Shown one piece after another: positions 49,682-61,900 of a stretch of 64,000 nucleotides of DNA (positions are counted from its first letter, which is position 1; every line of letters begins with the position of its first letter). This stretch comes from Neckera pumila. Lineage: Eukaryota > Streptophyta > Bryopsida > Hypnales > Neckeraceae. Location: positions 21,821,823 through 21,885,822 of the forward strand of contig OZ018408.1 in assembly GCA_963969595.1 (NCBI GenBank). The letters are read 5' to 3'. The position numbers and the translations under genes were made by a program. Below the pieces are notes generated by a model that ran no database searches, was not told where the DNA came from, and was given only the letters and a program-made list of their open reading frames with translations.

Positions 49682-50095
49682 CATTGACCATGGCGGGCAG
49701 GGTCTTCCATGCTGATGCTTGTGCCTTTTTCAAAGACATTTGAGGTCTGAATTTTTTTTCAAAAATACGCACATTATAGCGCATGATACCCTACTACTCC
49801 ACCAAATTTGTCGACACTGCAGATAATAAATAATGTTCGAGTTGCACATCTTGCAATAACAATCAGTTAGTCACAACTGAAGATGAAGGCAAGTTCGGAT
49901 AGTGCTACGCTTACGTGTCAAGATATGGATGGGGACACTCGGTTTTGTCAAAAAAACTACCCTGCTGACCGTTTACATAGCTGGACGCTGCCCCCCTTGA
50001 ATAAGACAAGGAAGCTGATGCTCATGTTCTTGCAATTGACGTCATCCATGCCAATATAAAACAGTAGCTGTCAATGAGGAATGTAAAGAAGCGAA
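49682..50095. other. Spacer between two elements, no gene seen
   Basis: Of moderate GC content for this neighbourhood. No coding exon could be supported. Confidence 0.4.
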
Positions 50096-51406
50096 CATTA
50101 GGAAAAATTTCAGCCCTCAACAAGACTGCCAGCCTTGCACCCCCGTGGTGCAATTAGGGGAAAAAAATAAAAATAAAATTGGAAATTGGAAATTGGAAAT
50201 GTGACGTGGTTGCATTGTGACCACCCCACCGCTATCAGCGCCACTTCGACGCCACATCAATGCCACATCAGCGCCACATCAGATTTAATTTTTAAATTTT
50301 TTTTCAAATAATTTAAATTTTTTCTTTTTCTTTTTCTTTTTTTCTAGCTTTTCATCACCAAGTTCATGAACTGGAAAGCTTTAAGAATCATGAATTTTAT
50401 TATAAACATAAAAAAGAAATTTGAAGTGAGGAGAAGTAAAATAGCCTAGAGGGAAGTTTTTTTACTTACCCTATTTTTTTCACTTTATTTTTGTTCCAAA
50501 AATAAAGGATGCCTTAGTATATTTATATTTATACATTTATTTTATTTTTTGTTGTTGCAAAAAAGAAAGGAAACCTCACCCTATTTTTTTCATTTTATTT
50601 TTGTTTCAAAAAATAAAGGATACCTTAATCTTGTTTCTTCACTTTATTTTCCATGAAAATAAAAGACTTTATATACAATTATTCAAGCCTTACTTAAGCA
50701 ATGGATATTGATGTGATGCTATAGCTACCTTACCTCTACTTTGGGTTACGGTACAAATTCTATGTAGATCTTAAACACATACCTTCTAAACATGAAGGAT
50801 CTATGATTATCTTGTCAGGAGATATCATGAAGATAGTATCAAATATGACCATTTAGTTGGTTAACAAAATTAAGAGTACTAACTGGCTTATGTGACAGTG
50901 ACTTAAACCTACTAAGTAAAGGTTTAAATATGACTGTACAGCTGTGCTTAATAGAAGGATCATAGTATGGATCCTTAGAAAGTAACTTAGAGCAGTATGT
51001 GATGTGAGCATTATTGTAAAGCTTTGTTAGAATCTTAAAATATTCTAATTGGCTTTATGTTTGAATGTTGACAAGTTTTAGCTTGTCTAGTTACAGCTTT
51101 ATAAATGTATGCTTTCAAAGATAAAAGCAGAGAGGCTATAGACCATACTTGGACACTTTCTTACATCTATCCAATAAAACTACTTATTGTTTTGACACAA
51201 GATTACTTTGGACCATATTAGTATGTGAAATGGATCAAACATATAGACATGATCAAACAATTTACAAGATGAGATATGGAAATCTACAAGATAGTGCCTA
51301 GTGATGGGATGTTCCAAATAAAGGCCTTTTTTTTTTGTATTTGCACCCCGCGGGTGCCAAAATCATGCACTCGCAGTCTTGTTGAGGCCTGAAATTTTTT
51401 GTAATG
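50096..51406. mobile_element. CATTA-ended element (1.3 kb)
   Basis: The left end runs CATTAGGAAAAATTTCAGCC then CTCAACAAGACTG; the right end on the minus strand runs CATTACAAAAAATTTCAGGC then CTCAACAAGACTG. Inside is a cluster of GCCACATCA repeats (about 50250-50281), then AT-rich sequence without a recognisable gene. No target duplication is obvious. Confidence 0.72.
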
Positions 51407-51468
51407 TGTCATTGAACTTGAACGGTCAAAGCATTGGGAATGCTGTAGCGCTTCCTACTTCCTATTCC

Positions 51469-52687
51469 CTATGGAGTGCAGACCGCTGAGGATATGTTTC
51501 GTTGCGTTTTTTCATTGAATTTGATGTGAGCTTCAAATGCTCTCTCAACCAAAGCTTTTGCTTTGTCAAAAAGCATCACCTGCGTGAATGCCTAAGAACA
51601 CATTGCATGTTCAGAATGTCCCAGGCTATCCTTTTGCAAGGAACCAACAACAATGCTCAATCAATTGTGAAAACTTTAAGAAGCTCCGGACTGAAGCTTC
51701 CTGTACTGTACACCCCCCTACAAGAAAGGTTGATGCCCCCCTTTTGCACCCTTTGAACATAATTGACATTTTTTGTTTTTGTCAATCAACATTTGTGTCT
51801 AACCCAATCTCCCTCAAGTATACCAAATTTTCAATTTCAAAAAACCCAAACTCCATTTTTGGTGAATTTTTTTAATTTTTTTTCACGGTTTTACATGAAA
51901 ATTCATAGAAAAATAATAATGATGAATTTTTTAAATTTAATTGCGGACATACATAGGAAACATCCAAACGCACATCTTTCCTTCAACAAGCATCTCCAAA
52001 AAAGTTTCACAATTATCATGGCAGAAGTTACAGTGAAGGCGTGAATAGTGCCCAAAATTTTGAAAATTCATATCTCTTTATTGTAATTAGATTTTGATAA
52101 AGTAATTGTACCATCATGCTCAAATGTGTAAAAGTAATTACAATGTGAGGGAAAATAAACAAAATCTAATTACAATAAAGAGATATGAATTTTCAAAATT
52201 TTGGGCACTATTCACGCCTTCATTGTAACTTCTGCCACGATAATTGTGAAACTTTTTTGGAGATGCTTGTTGAAGGAAAGATGTGTGTTTGGATGTTTCC
52301 TATGTATGTCCGCAATTAAATTTAAAAAATTCATCATTAATATTTTTCTATACAACCATGAAAAAAAATTAAAAAAATTCACCAAAAATGGAGTTTGGGT
52401 TTTTTGAAATTGAAAATTTGGTATACTTGAGGGAGATTGGGTTAGACACAAATGTTGATTGACAAAAACAAAAAATGTCAATTATGTTCAAAGTAGTGTA
52501 AAAAAGCTGAAGAGTGCAAAAGGGGGGCGTCAACCTTTCTTGTAGGGGGGTGTACATCATGAGCTAAAACGGCGTTGCCTAATCTCAAGGAAAAGGAATA
52601 CGCGGACCTTTTGGATCTGCTACAGCTTGCAAACTCTTTCAGCATTTCTTGAATACTTTCCACACTCACTGGATCCTCGAGAGAACT
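51469..52687 (-). pseudogene. Two exon-like segments of an unrecognised gene, split by a foldback
   Basis: Segment 1 (minus strand, 52687 to about 52556) follows an acceptor TTGCAG and reads SSLEDPVSVESIQEMLKEF with a Ser/Arg/Lys continuation. Segment 2 (51579-51469) follows an acceptor CACGCAG and reads VMLFDKAKALVERAFEAHIK, then 16 more residues to a stop. Composition and splice signals look coding, but I cannot name the family or find an upstream start. The 848-bp foldback lies between them, so it either sits in an intron or has broken the gene. The remainder of the gene is not found. Confidence 0.4.
51708..52555. mobile_element. Foldback element with about 390-bp inverted arms
   Basis: The left arm (51708-52097) and right arm (52158-52555) are nearly identical inverted copies separated by a 60-bp loop. 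Ends read GTACACCCCCCTACAAGAAA. The right arm has about 24 extra bases (around 52487-52510) relative to the left. The similar open frames on opposite strands are mirror images of the same repeat, not genes. Confidence 0.93.
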
Positions 52688-53403
52688 CTGCAAAGGAAGG
52701 GGAGGGGGGAGCTAATTAACCCCTATAATCGTCCTCATTCATTGACTGTAACAAATGAGCGCTGAAAACCAAGAAGTAAATGATCATAATAACTTCAACA
52801 TTTTAGCTCAGTCTGTGCTTAATGATGCATCGATCCATGAGATCCTCAAATGAAAACTCACAAAATATGTAGTCCGATTGCACAGATGATGTGTGGATTA
52901 ATGAATTCTATTGCTTTTCTACATCAATATATAGTGCAGTTGATTTTGAAGGGCAGAGTAATCGCCCTTGACAATTCTAGTGAATGCACGTCAGGTGTAA
53001 GAGCTAAAATTATGGAAAAATCGTGATAGCAAAGACTGACAAATAGAGTACCCTTAGAGGTATTTCATGTGACGAAATTGAGAAGACTAATTTCCATAAT
53101 ACGAAATTGCATTACTAAGGTCCATTCATACACAAAAGATTTTACACCTAGGGCAACACCCGTGACAATATGAAGCACTACGTACGCGGGCAAGCATCGA
53201 TTACATAACAAAGCATCTACTCCCATATAATGTATACAACAGAGCTTTGAAGCAGTAAGCTAGGTACTAAACATCATTTGTTAAAGTAACGTTAATAGAA
53301 ACATCGATGATGTCTCTGGGATGTTCCACAATCTTTGGGTTCTGGGTGTTCCTCAAACCATTTGATGCCAACAATATGCAAAACAGATACCACGATGCTT
53401 CTT

Positions 53404-53875
53404 CTACTGAGAATTCACTTGGTTTTCAAACTGTGAGCTTGTACAGGCATTTCTGTTCTCATCCCAAGTCCCAGCATAGCTTCTTCCTATCAGGCGATTA
53501 CTAGCAAAACCTCCTGTACCAGGAATGTGACAAGTGTTATCGTATTCAGCCTTGCCGCATACTCTTTCAATTCACACTTAGCCGTGTACCCTATAAAACC
53601 TGAATATTATAAGAGCTCCTGCACTAACAATTCTATCCTTTTGACGCAAGCATACATACAGGTGACCTGAAACCCGCCGTTGCCCGAGGAAGGGGCAAAA
53701 GTCAAACATTTCCGGCCAATTGCTTGGTCAGAGCAGTAGGCAAACCAAAATTTCGGCATTTCTTGACATCTCTGCACGTTCTCATTTTTCCAAAAACACG
53801 GATGTTGTATTGCGGGGACATAACATTTAATAGCATGTGTTGATGTTGCCTTGGTTCTACAGTGATGGTGTGCCT
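53404..53875 (-). CDS. Possible partial gene for a cysteine-rich protein (two exon-like segments)
   Basis: The upstream segment (about 53865-53657) reads KCYVPAIQHPCFWKNENVQR and on to FAPSSGNGGFQ before a GT. The downstream segment (about 53565-53404) reads CGKAEYDNTCHIPGTGGFAS, then NRLIGRSYAGTWDENRNAC, and ends at a stop after FENQVNSQ. Cysteine spacing and amino-acid content look like an extracellular protein. The splice junction joining the two in phase could not be fixed and no start or signal peptide was found, so this may be a decayed gene. Family unknown. Confidence 0.35.
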
Positions 53876-54126
53876 CTACATACTCCACCTATCTAATTCA
53901 TCGGTAGTTATTATTGATGAAGCACTGTTGGGGTGTGGAATATACCACACCATCATTGTAGAGCTACTGAATGTTATGGACTTGTTTCCTATTTCCAGTT
54001 CACAACTGCTTCGGCTGGCTCCACAAAAAAGGACGGATGAAAAGGCTCCGAGTTACAGTGCTCCTTCTCTGTGCATCATCCAGAAAGTGGATGTTGACCC
54101 ACTTAGGGGTTAATGTTGAAATCTAA

Positions 54127-54235
54127 GGGCCTCTTCACACTATGGCCGTCCAAGTCGAGAGGCCGTGGGACTCTGCAATATGATTGGTGGAACCGACGGA
54201 CTCTCGACTTGGACAGCCATAGTGTGAAGAGGCCC
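54127..54235. mobile_element. Harbinger/Tourist-like MITE (109 bp)
   Basis: The ends GGGCCTCTTCACACTATGG are exact inverted copies, with an inner pair around CCAAGTCGAGAG. TAA lies on both sides (54124-54126 and 54236-54238), the target duplication of PIF/Harbinger elements. Confidence 0.88.
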
Positions 54236-54405
54236 TAAGTTTGACCAAGCCCCAACATGAAGTGTCCTTTTAAGGCAACCTAACTTCACTATTTTGTGTA
54301 GTGACCAACAGACCAAGGGCCATCACTTAACTGTAGGACTCCAGTGTGAACACAACCATCGACCCCAAGCGCTTGGGTCCCCCTTTGAACACTGTTACAG
54401 TAGTA

Positions 54406-54497
54406 CTACCTCCGTTTGGAAATAGTTTGGAAATAGTGTATATATTTTCAGTGCAATCAGCACAGAGAACGGATACACTATTTCCAAACGGAGGGAG
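54406..54497. mobile_element. Short Stowaway-like MITE (92 bp)
   Basis: The left end CTACCTCCGTTTGGAAATAG and the inverted right end CTCCCTCCGTTTGGAAATAG are flanked by TA on both sides. It is much shorter than the 8344-8904 element, with a different sub-terminal sequence. Confidence 0.88.
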
Positions 54498-54769
54498 TAA
54501 TAATTTCATTCAGAGGTTCAGCCTTAAGGGATTCGAGGGGTTAAGATAAGTCTGCATTTGACGATAAATCTGCGTTTGAGGAGCCCCAAGTGACTTATCA
54601 AAACAGGAGACGACTTCAAGAAGTACCAAAATACAAACGGCAATAGCACTTCATTGTACAAGGCATTTTTAGCAATAAACAAACAAAGCCTGTACCAGCA
54701 AAATTGCAGTAGATCACAACTCCCAACACTGCCAAAGATACAGAAAATCTTAAATAATTAGTCATACAT

Positions 54770-57700
54770 TTGCCTGATAAACAGCGTCCTTGCTGAGCAA
54801 CCATACAACCAGATTCACCGCCTCGCAACTAAGTCTATCCCCAAAATAAAATACACCGTCGATTCAATACACTGGTGCAGAAATCACCAGCAGCTGAACA
54901 GGGCAGCGCAAGTGGCATATCGAGGTCGTCTGCTTTCGTCAGACCAAGAATAACGGCTGGCCTAACTAATCACATGAAAACACTACTTGGCCGTCTCTCA
55001 CCAACAAATAACTCTTCTCTAGCCTCCAAGTGTGGAATGATGGTTTACAAGCAAAAACTTACACATGAAAACTCATTCGCCCTGCCAACCTGCCTTCTAA
55101 GATTCTCCTATCAATTGCATCATCAACAGAACTCATCTGTACACAAAAACAAACATGTTAGAAGTACAGCTCCAGCTCCATCTTAAATTCATACGAGACG
55201 ATACTGCACGTGATCAAGCAATCCCCGATCGTGAGCACATCATCACATTATGACCTTACGCTTACTTGCATCGTCTCATCGTGAGCCTGATACTTCCGCA
55301 AAGATACCCTCCGCTCCTCCTGCAACAGATTCACAGTACGATCATACTATGAGGACCCCAATATTCGATGGAGAATGCACAAATCAACTCGTAAACGAAA
55401 AACCCTATAGGAAAGGAAAGAAAACCATGTCACACAGGCCAGAACATTTACGCAGAAAAAAAACAGACAACTCAACAACAGTGCGTTCATCAACAATACT
55501 CCACCGTTCCAACTGGCAACAGGAATCGAACCAAACTTACCATAGATAAAAACTCGTCGTCCCAAACTAAATAAACTTCGTTCGTAACCCCAGCTGTTCC
55601 TGGTGGCCTGTTTGAAATAACAGGTGGGGGTCCTATCGATGGCCCACCGGTGTTGGGCCCCGACGAGTACATGTGGCTACTCAGCGGTGGGGGAGGAGGC
55701 CCACTCATCCCTGCACGCCATTGCCAAAACGTGTCAGCACATTTAATACAACACAATGACACAGAGTGAGAAATGCCAGTACTAAGACAATCATTCACCT
55801 AAACTTTACGCAACACTGGCTCCATCCACAAGACGAATACTCTACAATAAGCAACGAAACCTTCCCTCCAAAATCATGATCCATTCCACAGATGTACTCT
55901 CATCACTGAATCTCCAACACACTCAAACTTCATTCACGGGTAATCAAAAAAACGAGCAGCAGCCAGCTAAAAACGACATCAAATCTCACCTCCATTAGAT
56001 AACGGAGGAGGCAACCGTGAGTTCACACCCATACTATTGCTCATCGCAGGAGAACCCCCAGCTGGTGGAAATGAAGGTGACATGCCAGGACTTCCACTCA
56101 AGCTTGATTGATTGCCGCCACCACTAGGCGGAGGTGGCTTCACAAGTGGCCCAGCCGAGCTGTATGGTGGAGGAGGAGGCCCGTTTGTGGGTTGACCTAC
56201 AGGAAACAGCGGTCGAGGCGGAGGGGTTGCTGAACCTGGAGGCAGAGGAGGACGAATAGGAAACAGTGGTTGGGAAGGAGGTTGAGAAGGACCCAGTGGA
56301 GGGGGAGGTCGTTGGCCCTGTATAGGAAAAAGAGGCTGCGGAGGCTGGCCCATGCGAGGTGGACCTGCTTGTCCAGGCAGAGGACCACTCCACCCTTGAG
56401 GCGGTGGAGGTTGCGGCTGCCAGTTCGGAGGTGGTCGTGGACCCGATCCAGGCGATGCGCGGTACCTGCAAACAGACAACCAGTCAGAAAATACCCGAGC
56501 GACACATCTCGCTACACCATTCAAATCACAGCGTTCCACCAGCTAATCTAGCTATAAGAGCCTCACCAAATTGTACGCCACAACAAAATCCTTGCAGCAC
56601 GTTGCACACAAGGATGGCCAAGAAGAATTTATTGCACCACAACAAATCACGAAAACGAAAAGACGCTTCCATCTTTGACAACAATATACCCATTTACTTT
56701 CCAACAACAAGCTGCTCACTGTCACCAAACCTCAGCATTCGGTGAACGCAAGAAATGTCGCCTATCTAGACCTAGACTCGACAAAGAATGACCTACGCAC
56801 CTTGCGTGTAAGCATGCATCCATTAACACCTGGAAAAACAGACAAGCACCGCATTGTAAGGGTTCGAAGAATAACTTACATAGGCTGCATTGCAGTATAC
56901 ATTGGTTGTGGGGCCATACCAAGAGCATTCGGTGCCATCATCCCCCCTCCCACATAGGGTAAGGACGGAGGGACCTCCACCTTCGCAACCTTTGATGGGT
57001 TCTCATCCTCTGCGTGAGCCGAATCTCCCAATCGACATTAACAAAGACACTCTCTTGCAACAAACTTACTACAACACAACTACTTAATACCGATTGCACC
57101 CTTGGCACTAAGACACTCTCCGATGTACCGTTCCAACGTAGCATATTGCCAAGCAGGGCCATCCACTTGCAAGCCATTCATCACTCAGATCACAGGGAAA
57201 CTCTGAATCGACGATGCCCAAAGACCATCCCAATTCAACAGCTTGCAATGTAATGTGAACATTCCTGATACGGCGCAAGCAAAACCTCCCAACTCGCCGG
57301 ACCCGAGGGGTGGATAGGAATCAGCTAAACTAGGAAACAGTACACACGGCAAATGGTCCGGAAACCAGGAAAGGATGCTTCTAGTCCCTCACAGACCACT
57401 CCCGTAAGAAATGAACAACAACACCGAGTTGCAATCGTAGAAACAGGAAGCTGATCTAAATACTGGAGCGCTGCATTGGAGGATTGCACATGACCTAACG
57501 ACAAGTCCAGACAACGAAAGGTCGGGTATCTTACTAAAATAAACACAAGGTGGCACGATCTCGGGTATCGATCCAGACCATCTTTTCAACACTCGCCGGT
57601 CATGTTTTTAGCATGCTACAATATCAACATTCCAAAGCAAGTACTGAACCCAATACCAAGCCAACAAAATCGACATGACAACAAGAATGGATCGCTTGAA

Positions 57701-58920
57701 GGACGTACCATCGTTATCCCCATCATGAGCTGCAAGGATATCAGCTGGTATACCCTCCATCCCATATATTTCCAAATCAGTCATGGATTCCCTTTCCGGC
57801 TTCGCATTAGGTATCCTACACATCACCAAGGATAGGTCAGGTTCGATAAGAAAACACCACATCAACAACACACCTATAGTGCTCACAATTGCGTTAAAAG
57901 CCAGAGCTGTAATGAAATTGAGCAGGCCCGAAACACAAAACAACCGTAAGAGCGCACTGAAGCTGAGGATACATTTTAGCCCTAAAATCATCATAGCCCC
58001 TTCCCCGCTGCTCTTAATCACGGCATACGAAGTAACTGAGCTGCTTCTGAGGAGCCTCCCTAACAACAAATGAAGGGAGCTAGCTAAAACGAACAACTAA
58101 CACTGCAAGATGAGCAACACTTCGTCAACTTCCAAGGTTAGCACGTTGGAAATTCTCGAATTCTGCAATCAGTCGTTCCGTAATCTCAGTATCACAGGCT
58201 CCCAATCACGCTCAGAAAAGCCGAATTCTCAACTCAAGACAAGTGCACGACGGTTTCTCCTAATTAGGGTTGGGGGCCACACGACATTGTTATGCAATCT
58301 AATGCCAAGAACTCGCCCCCGCGAGTTCCTGAGATAAAACGATTTCGATCGACCCCCAATCAGAGGAGGACGACAAGGCAGCGGGCCAAATGTCCCCGAC
58401 CGAAACTACTAATGAATCGCAATTCCGAGTAGCTGAGAGGGTGTCGAGCGCACGCACTTGGAGACGGACTCTTTGTGCACTTGTAGCACGTGGATGAGCA
58501 TGCCGCTGGCGGACGAGAGCTTCTTGTGGCACACGTAGCACTTGAAGTGCTTGGCTTTCTGGTGCTGGATCAAGATCTTCTCGTCCTCGAACTCGCGCTC
58601 GCAGTAGAAGCACCACACCTTGGGCGCTTTCTTCTTCTTCTTCCCCATGGCTTCGGCACCCTGCCTTCTGTCGTCGCTCGCCCCTGAGCTGTCTGTCTGT
58701 CTGTTTTTGCAATCAACCAATTGGGGCGATGATCGTCGGCTCCTCCCCGGGTCCAGGAAGCGAGCTCCAACGATCTCTGCAACGTAACGTAAGGCCCGGC
58801 GTCTGCCAAACCCCAAACCAAACCCCCTTCACAGGGAGCGTCGGATTCAACTGCCAGCCCAAACCCTAAATACCACGGTTGAGCTCTCCGGATCTCCATA
58901 ATTGGTCTACCGGTGTGAAC
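54770..58920 (-). repeat. Right arm of the inverted SUF4-like duplication
   Basis: Inverted counterpart of about 30410-34560. Introns align with many substitutions and small indels, while exons are close to identical. Edges are approximate. Confidence 0.9.
55059..58648 (-). CDS. SUF4: SUF4-like (BuGZ/ZNF207-type) zinc-finger protein, copy B, 401 aa
   Basis: Exons (5' to 3'): 58648-58458, 57815-57709, 57009-56880, 56465-55990, 55710-55541, 55319-55266, 55136-55059. The splice sites match copy A one for one. Exon 4 is 9 bp and exon 5 is 3 bp shorter than in copy A, both in frame. The zinc ligands C13, C16, H29, H34, C37, C40, H53 and H58 are kept; residue 38, between two ligands, is Tyr instead of His. 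Exon 6 differs at several positions ([16 protein letters not shown] against [16 protein letters not shown]). The frame is open, so this is probably a second working gene. Expected role: nuclear zinc-finger regulator of transcription, as for SUF4 in Arabidopsis. Confidence 0.93.
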
Positions 58921-61900
58921 AGGGTTTCAGCGATTTCGTTCAGTCCACAGTAGAGAAATTTCAAGAGTTTTCATCCTACCTGTGACCATCACGTAGAGTA
59001 ACTTGCCAATCTCTGCACAGACAAAATTCAAATCCTTCTCCCCATAAATATAGAGACTTGCATGTTTTGAAATTTGGTGAGATTGTTAATATCTTGTTAA
59101 GATTCACCTTCAAAAAATAGAATGCAAAAAGATTTCTTCCTTCAAAGTTTATTGCAATTTATTAAAGGCAATGAAGCTGGAATCTAGTTCCTTGCAATCC
59201 TTCACTGCATAGTGTGTGTTCATTGGGTGGTGATACAAAATTATGTTCCCATTGCAATTGAATTGGTAGTTGGATCATGCGGTTATTGTATAGTAAATGG
59301 CTATAGTTGTGGTTTGTTTTTTGAATTTGTATGGTCATTGGCAAGTTTACTCTAGGTACCTTGTTATATGAGCAAGGTTGGTAGAAAATAATTTTAAAAA
59401 TTAATCCTAAATCGCTGCTCATTACCCAAAAATGTCTGACGGATGACTTTGTAAAACTACTACCGGTATAGAAATGAAGAGTGCATCTATTGGTCTATAA
59501 ATTAGATCATTTTTGGCAAAGTAAATTGGTGATAGGTCTCATCCTTTGGATTAAATCTTCAAATTTTTGGAAAATTATCTTCTTCAAAAAAAGTACAAGT
59601 AAGAAGATAGAATCTTTAAAACTTATGGCATTGGTCAAAACTTATATTTAAATAAATATTTATTTAGCAAAGATGTGCTCACCCTATTCTTTGATTTAGA
59701 TTATGGAAAGAAACCTTATAGAGAATCATAGAAGGAAAATTGTTTCTATTTTGATAGCATAGGTAGTACACTGCCGGTAAACTACAAGAAATTTTTTTGC
59801 TCCATATAATAGTCAATTTTTAAAGAGGTTCTATTGTAACAACATGTGTAGTAGTAAAATTAAATTCATATGAGTGAAGTTAAATTACAACAAACTCAAT
59901 CATACATATCAATGATAGAAAATAAATTGATGAATCAATAATTAGCTATTTAAGTTTCATGATTTTTCTTTAAATTCAACACTACACTTTGTTTACATTC
60001 CTTCTATATAAAACCAAGGATTTTTTCAAATCTAATCTATTTTAAGACATTTAAGATTTTACATCATTTCTTCATTTCAATTTTTGAGTTTGATCTCCAA
60101 TTTCAAATTTAGTGTAGAATGAAGAAGGTTGGTTATGACACCTTTATTAATAGAAGAATTTTTGAATTCAAGTCCATAGCCTCTAGGTAGTTTATACTAC
60201 TAAGACCTCTCTAGAAACTTCAAATTTCATTTTTTGAATCATTTTTCTTTATTCATTTTTTTCAAAGATGAAAATATCTTGAAACTCAATATTTTGATCA
60301 TGATAAATTCAAATCTTGTGGTTACTCCCTCATTTATGCCTTTTTTTTAATGTTATAGTAATCAACTTTCTATTATCTAATTCCAAAATATTATATATGT
60401 TAAAAATAATCTAAAACCATAAGATGAAGTACACTTAAATCTGTCTTGAAGAAAATGAAAATTGAAAAAAAGAAATCAATTTTTTTGGAACTGAAAGAAA
60501 AATAAATATATAAATAAGTAAATAATAGGTTCAATCCAATCCTAATGGTCTCCACATTTTTATACTGAAATCATCATGTAATATTTGTTACAATCTTTGC
60601 AAAATTATCTTTAAATTTTCAATTTTTTTTTAATGTTATAAATTCTATTATTAGGATAGTCTATTAATGATTACATTCTTGAATCTATTGTCTTTTTTAC
60701 AGTTATATAGAAACCACAATATTAGCCAATCCAAAAAGATCCAATGGTAAAAATATAAAAATTGTATTCAAGGTAAATGTCTAAGCAATAATGGTTTAAA
60801 ATAGATTTGAAATAGATCCATAAGATTTTATTATAATACAAATTTCTAATCTTAATACTAATTTAGTTTCTCTTAACATAAAAAAGGATGTACTCACCAT
60901 AATTCATATAACACATGTAATTTTTGTTATATAGATTCATTTGGACATTTAGGTGTTGAAGCTCTAATACAAAATTATCAAGCGTCCAACTCAATTTCAA
61001 AGTGATGATCAAATAATTGTCATAATTTCATAATGATGATGTCTACCTTTGAAATAAAATATGAAGGATTCACTAATTAATCATGTATGTAACACTAATA
61101 AACTAGAATTGCACTATTTTAAACTAAAGCATATTTAATTAAAATATGATATTTTACTAATTTCTATTCAAAAAATTGGTAGTAAGACTAGTTTGCAAAT
61201 GGTATTTATTATCTATCCTACCTAATAAAATAAAACAATGTAATCTTTACTATGTACATCCATGAGCCATGACTATTTAAACTACTCCAATAGAATGACT
61301 CCTTGGATACTTCACTAGTAGTTGCTTTAGAAACAGTATGAGACCTACTATAAGGTACATTTTAAATCTTGGGGCTAATAATTTAAAAAATTCAAATTAC
61401 TATTGCATCACTTTTTAGAAGCATACTATATTACAACTACTATACGGTACATAATAATGATTTACATAAGTTATGAATCTATTTATGAAGGGATAGTTTA
61501 AAAGGAAGAGGAAGAACTTCCATGAAGAGCTTCCATTTTTCCATCTGCAAATGGACAAATTAATGAACAACATTTCAACTTGGGTTGTTATCTATTTATT
61601 TTTTCCAACTTAGAGCTGTGGCAAGTGATTTTCAAGAACACATTGCATAAGTCAAGCTCAGCTAATATAAACTACTTGGTATATTTTTTCCCAATTTTTG
61701 TGGTTTTTTCTCCTAATGTATATGTATGATTTATTTGTATGAATTTTTTTTATATATGATGTCTATATATGTATTGTTTGTCTAGGTTGTATTCAACAGT
61801 GGTTAGAGTGGACATATGTACTAATCAACCCTAAAACCGCATATAAATTTTTGAATACAAGTAGAAAATTAAGTTTTTCTGTTGTTTTGGTCACGTTGAT

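Noticed and set aside
50250..50281. GCCACATCA repeats as a possible CRISPR-like array
   Set aside because: Units are too short, without regular spacers, and lie inside a transposon-like element in a plant genome.
51763..52481. Two similar proteins of about 90 aa on opposite strands
   Set aside because: They are mirror readings of the foldback arms; no domain, and composition is that of AT-rich repeat.
56270..56745. Arg-rich plus-strand frames over SUF4-like copy B
   Set aside because: Complement of the Pro-rich exon 4; the minus strand has the conserved protein and splice sites.
57608..58096. 162-aa minus-strand frame overlapping exon 2 of SUF4-like copy B
   Set aside because: It reads through intron sequence; only 57709-57815 is exon, as shown by GT-AG sites and the family sequence.
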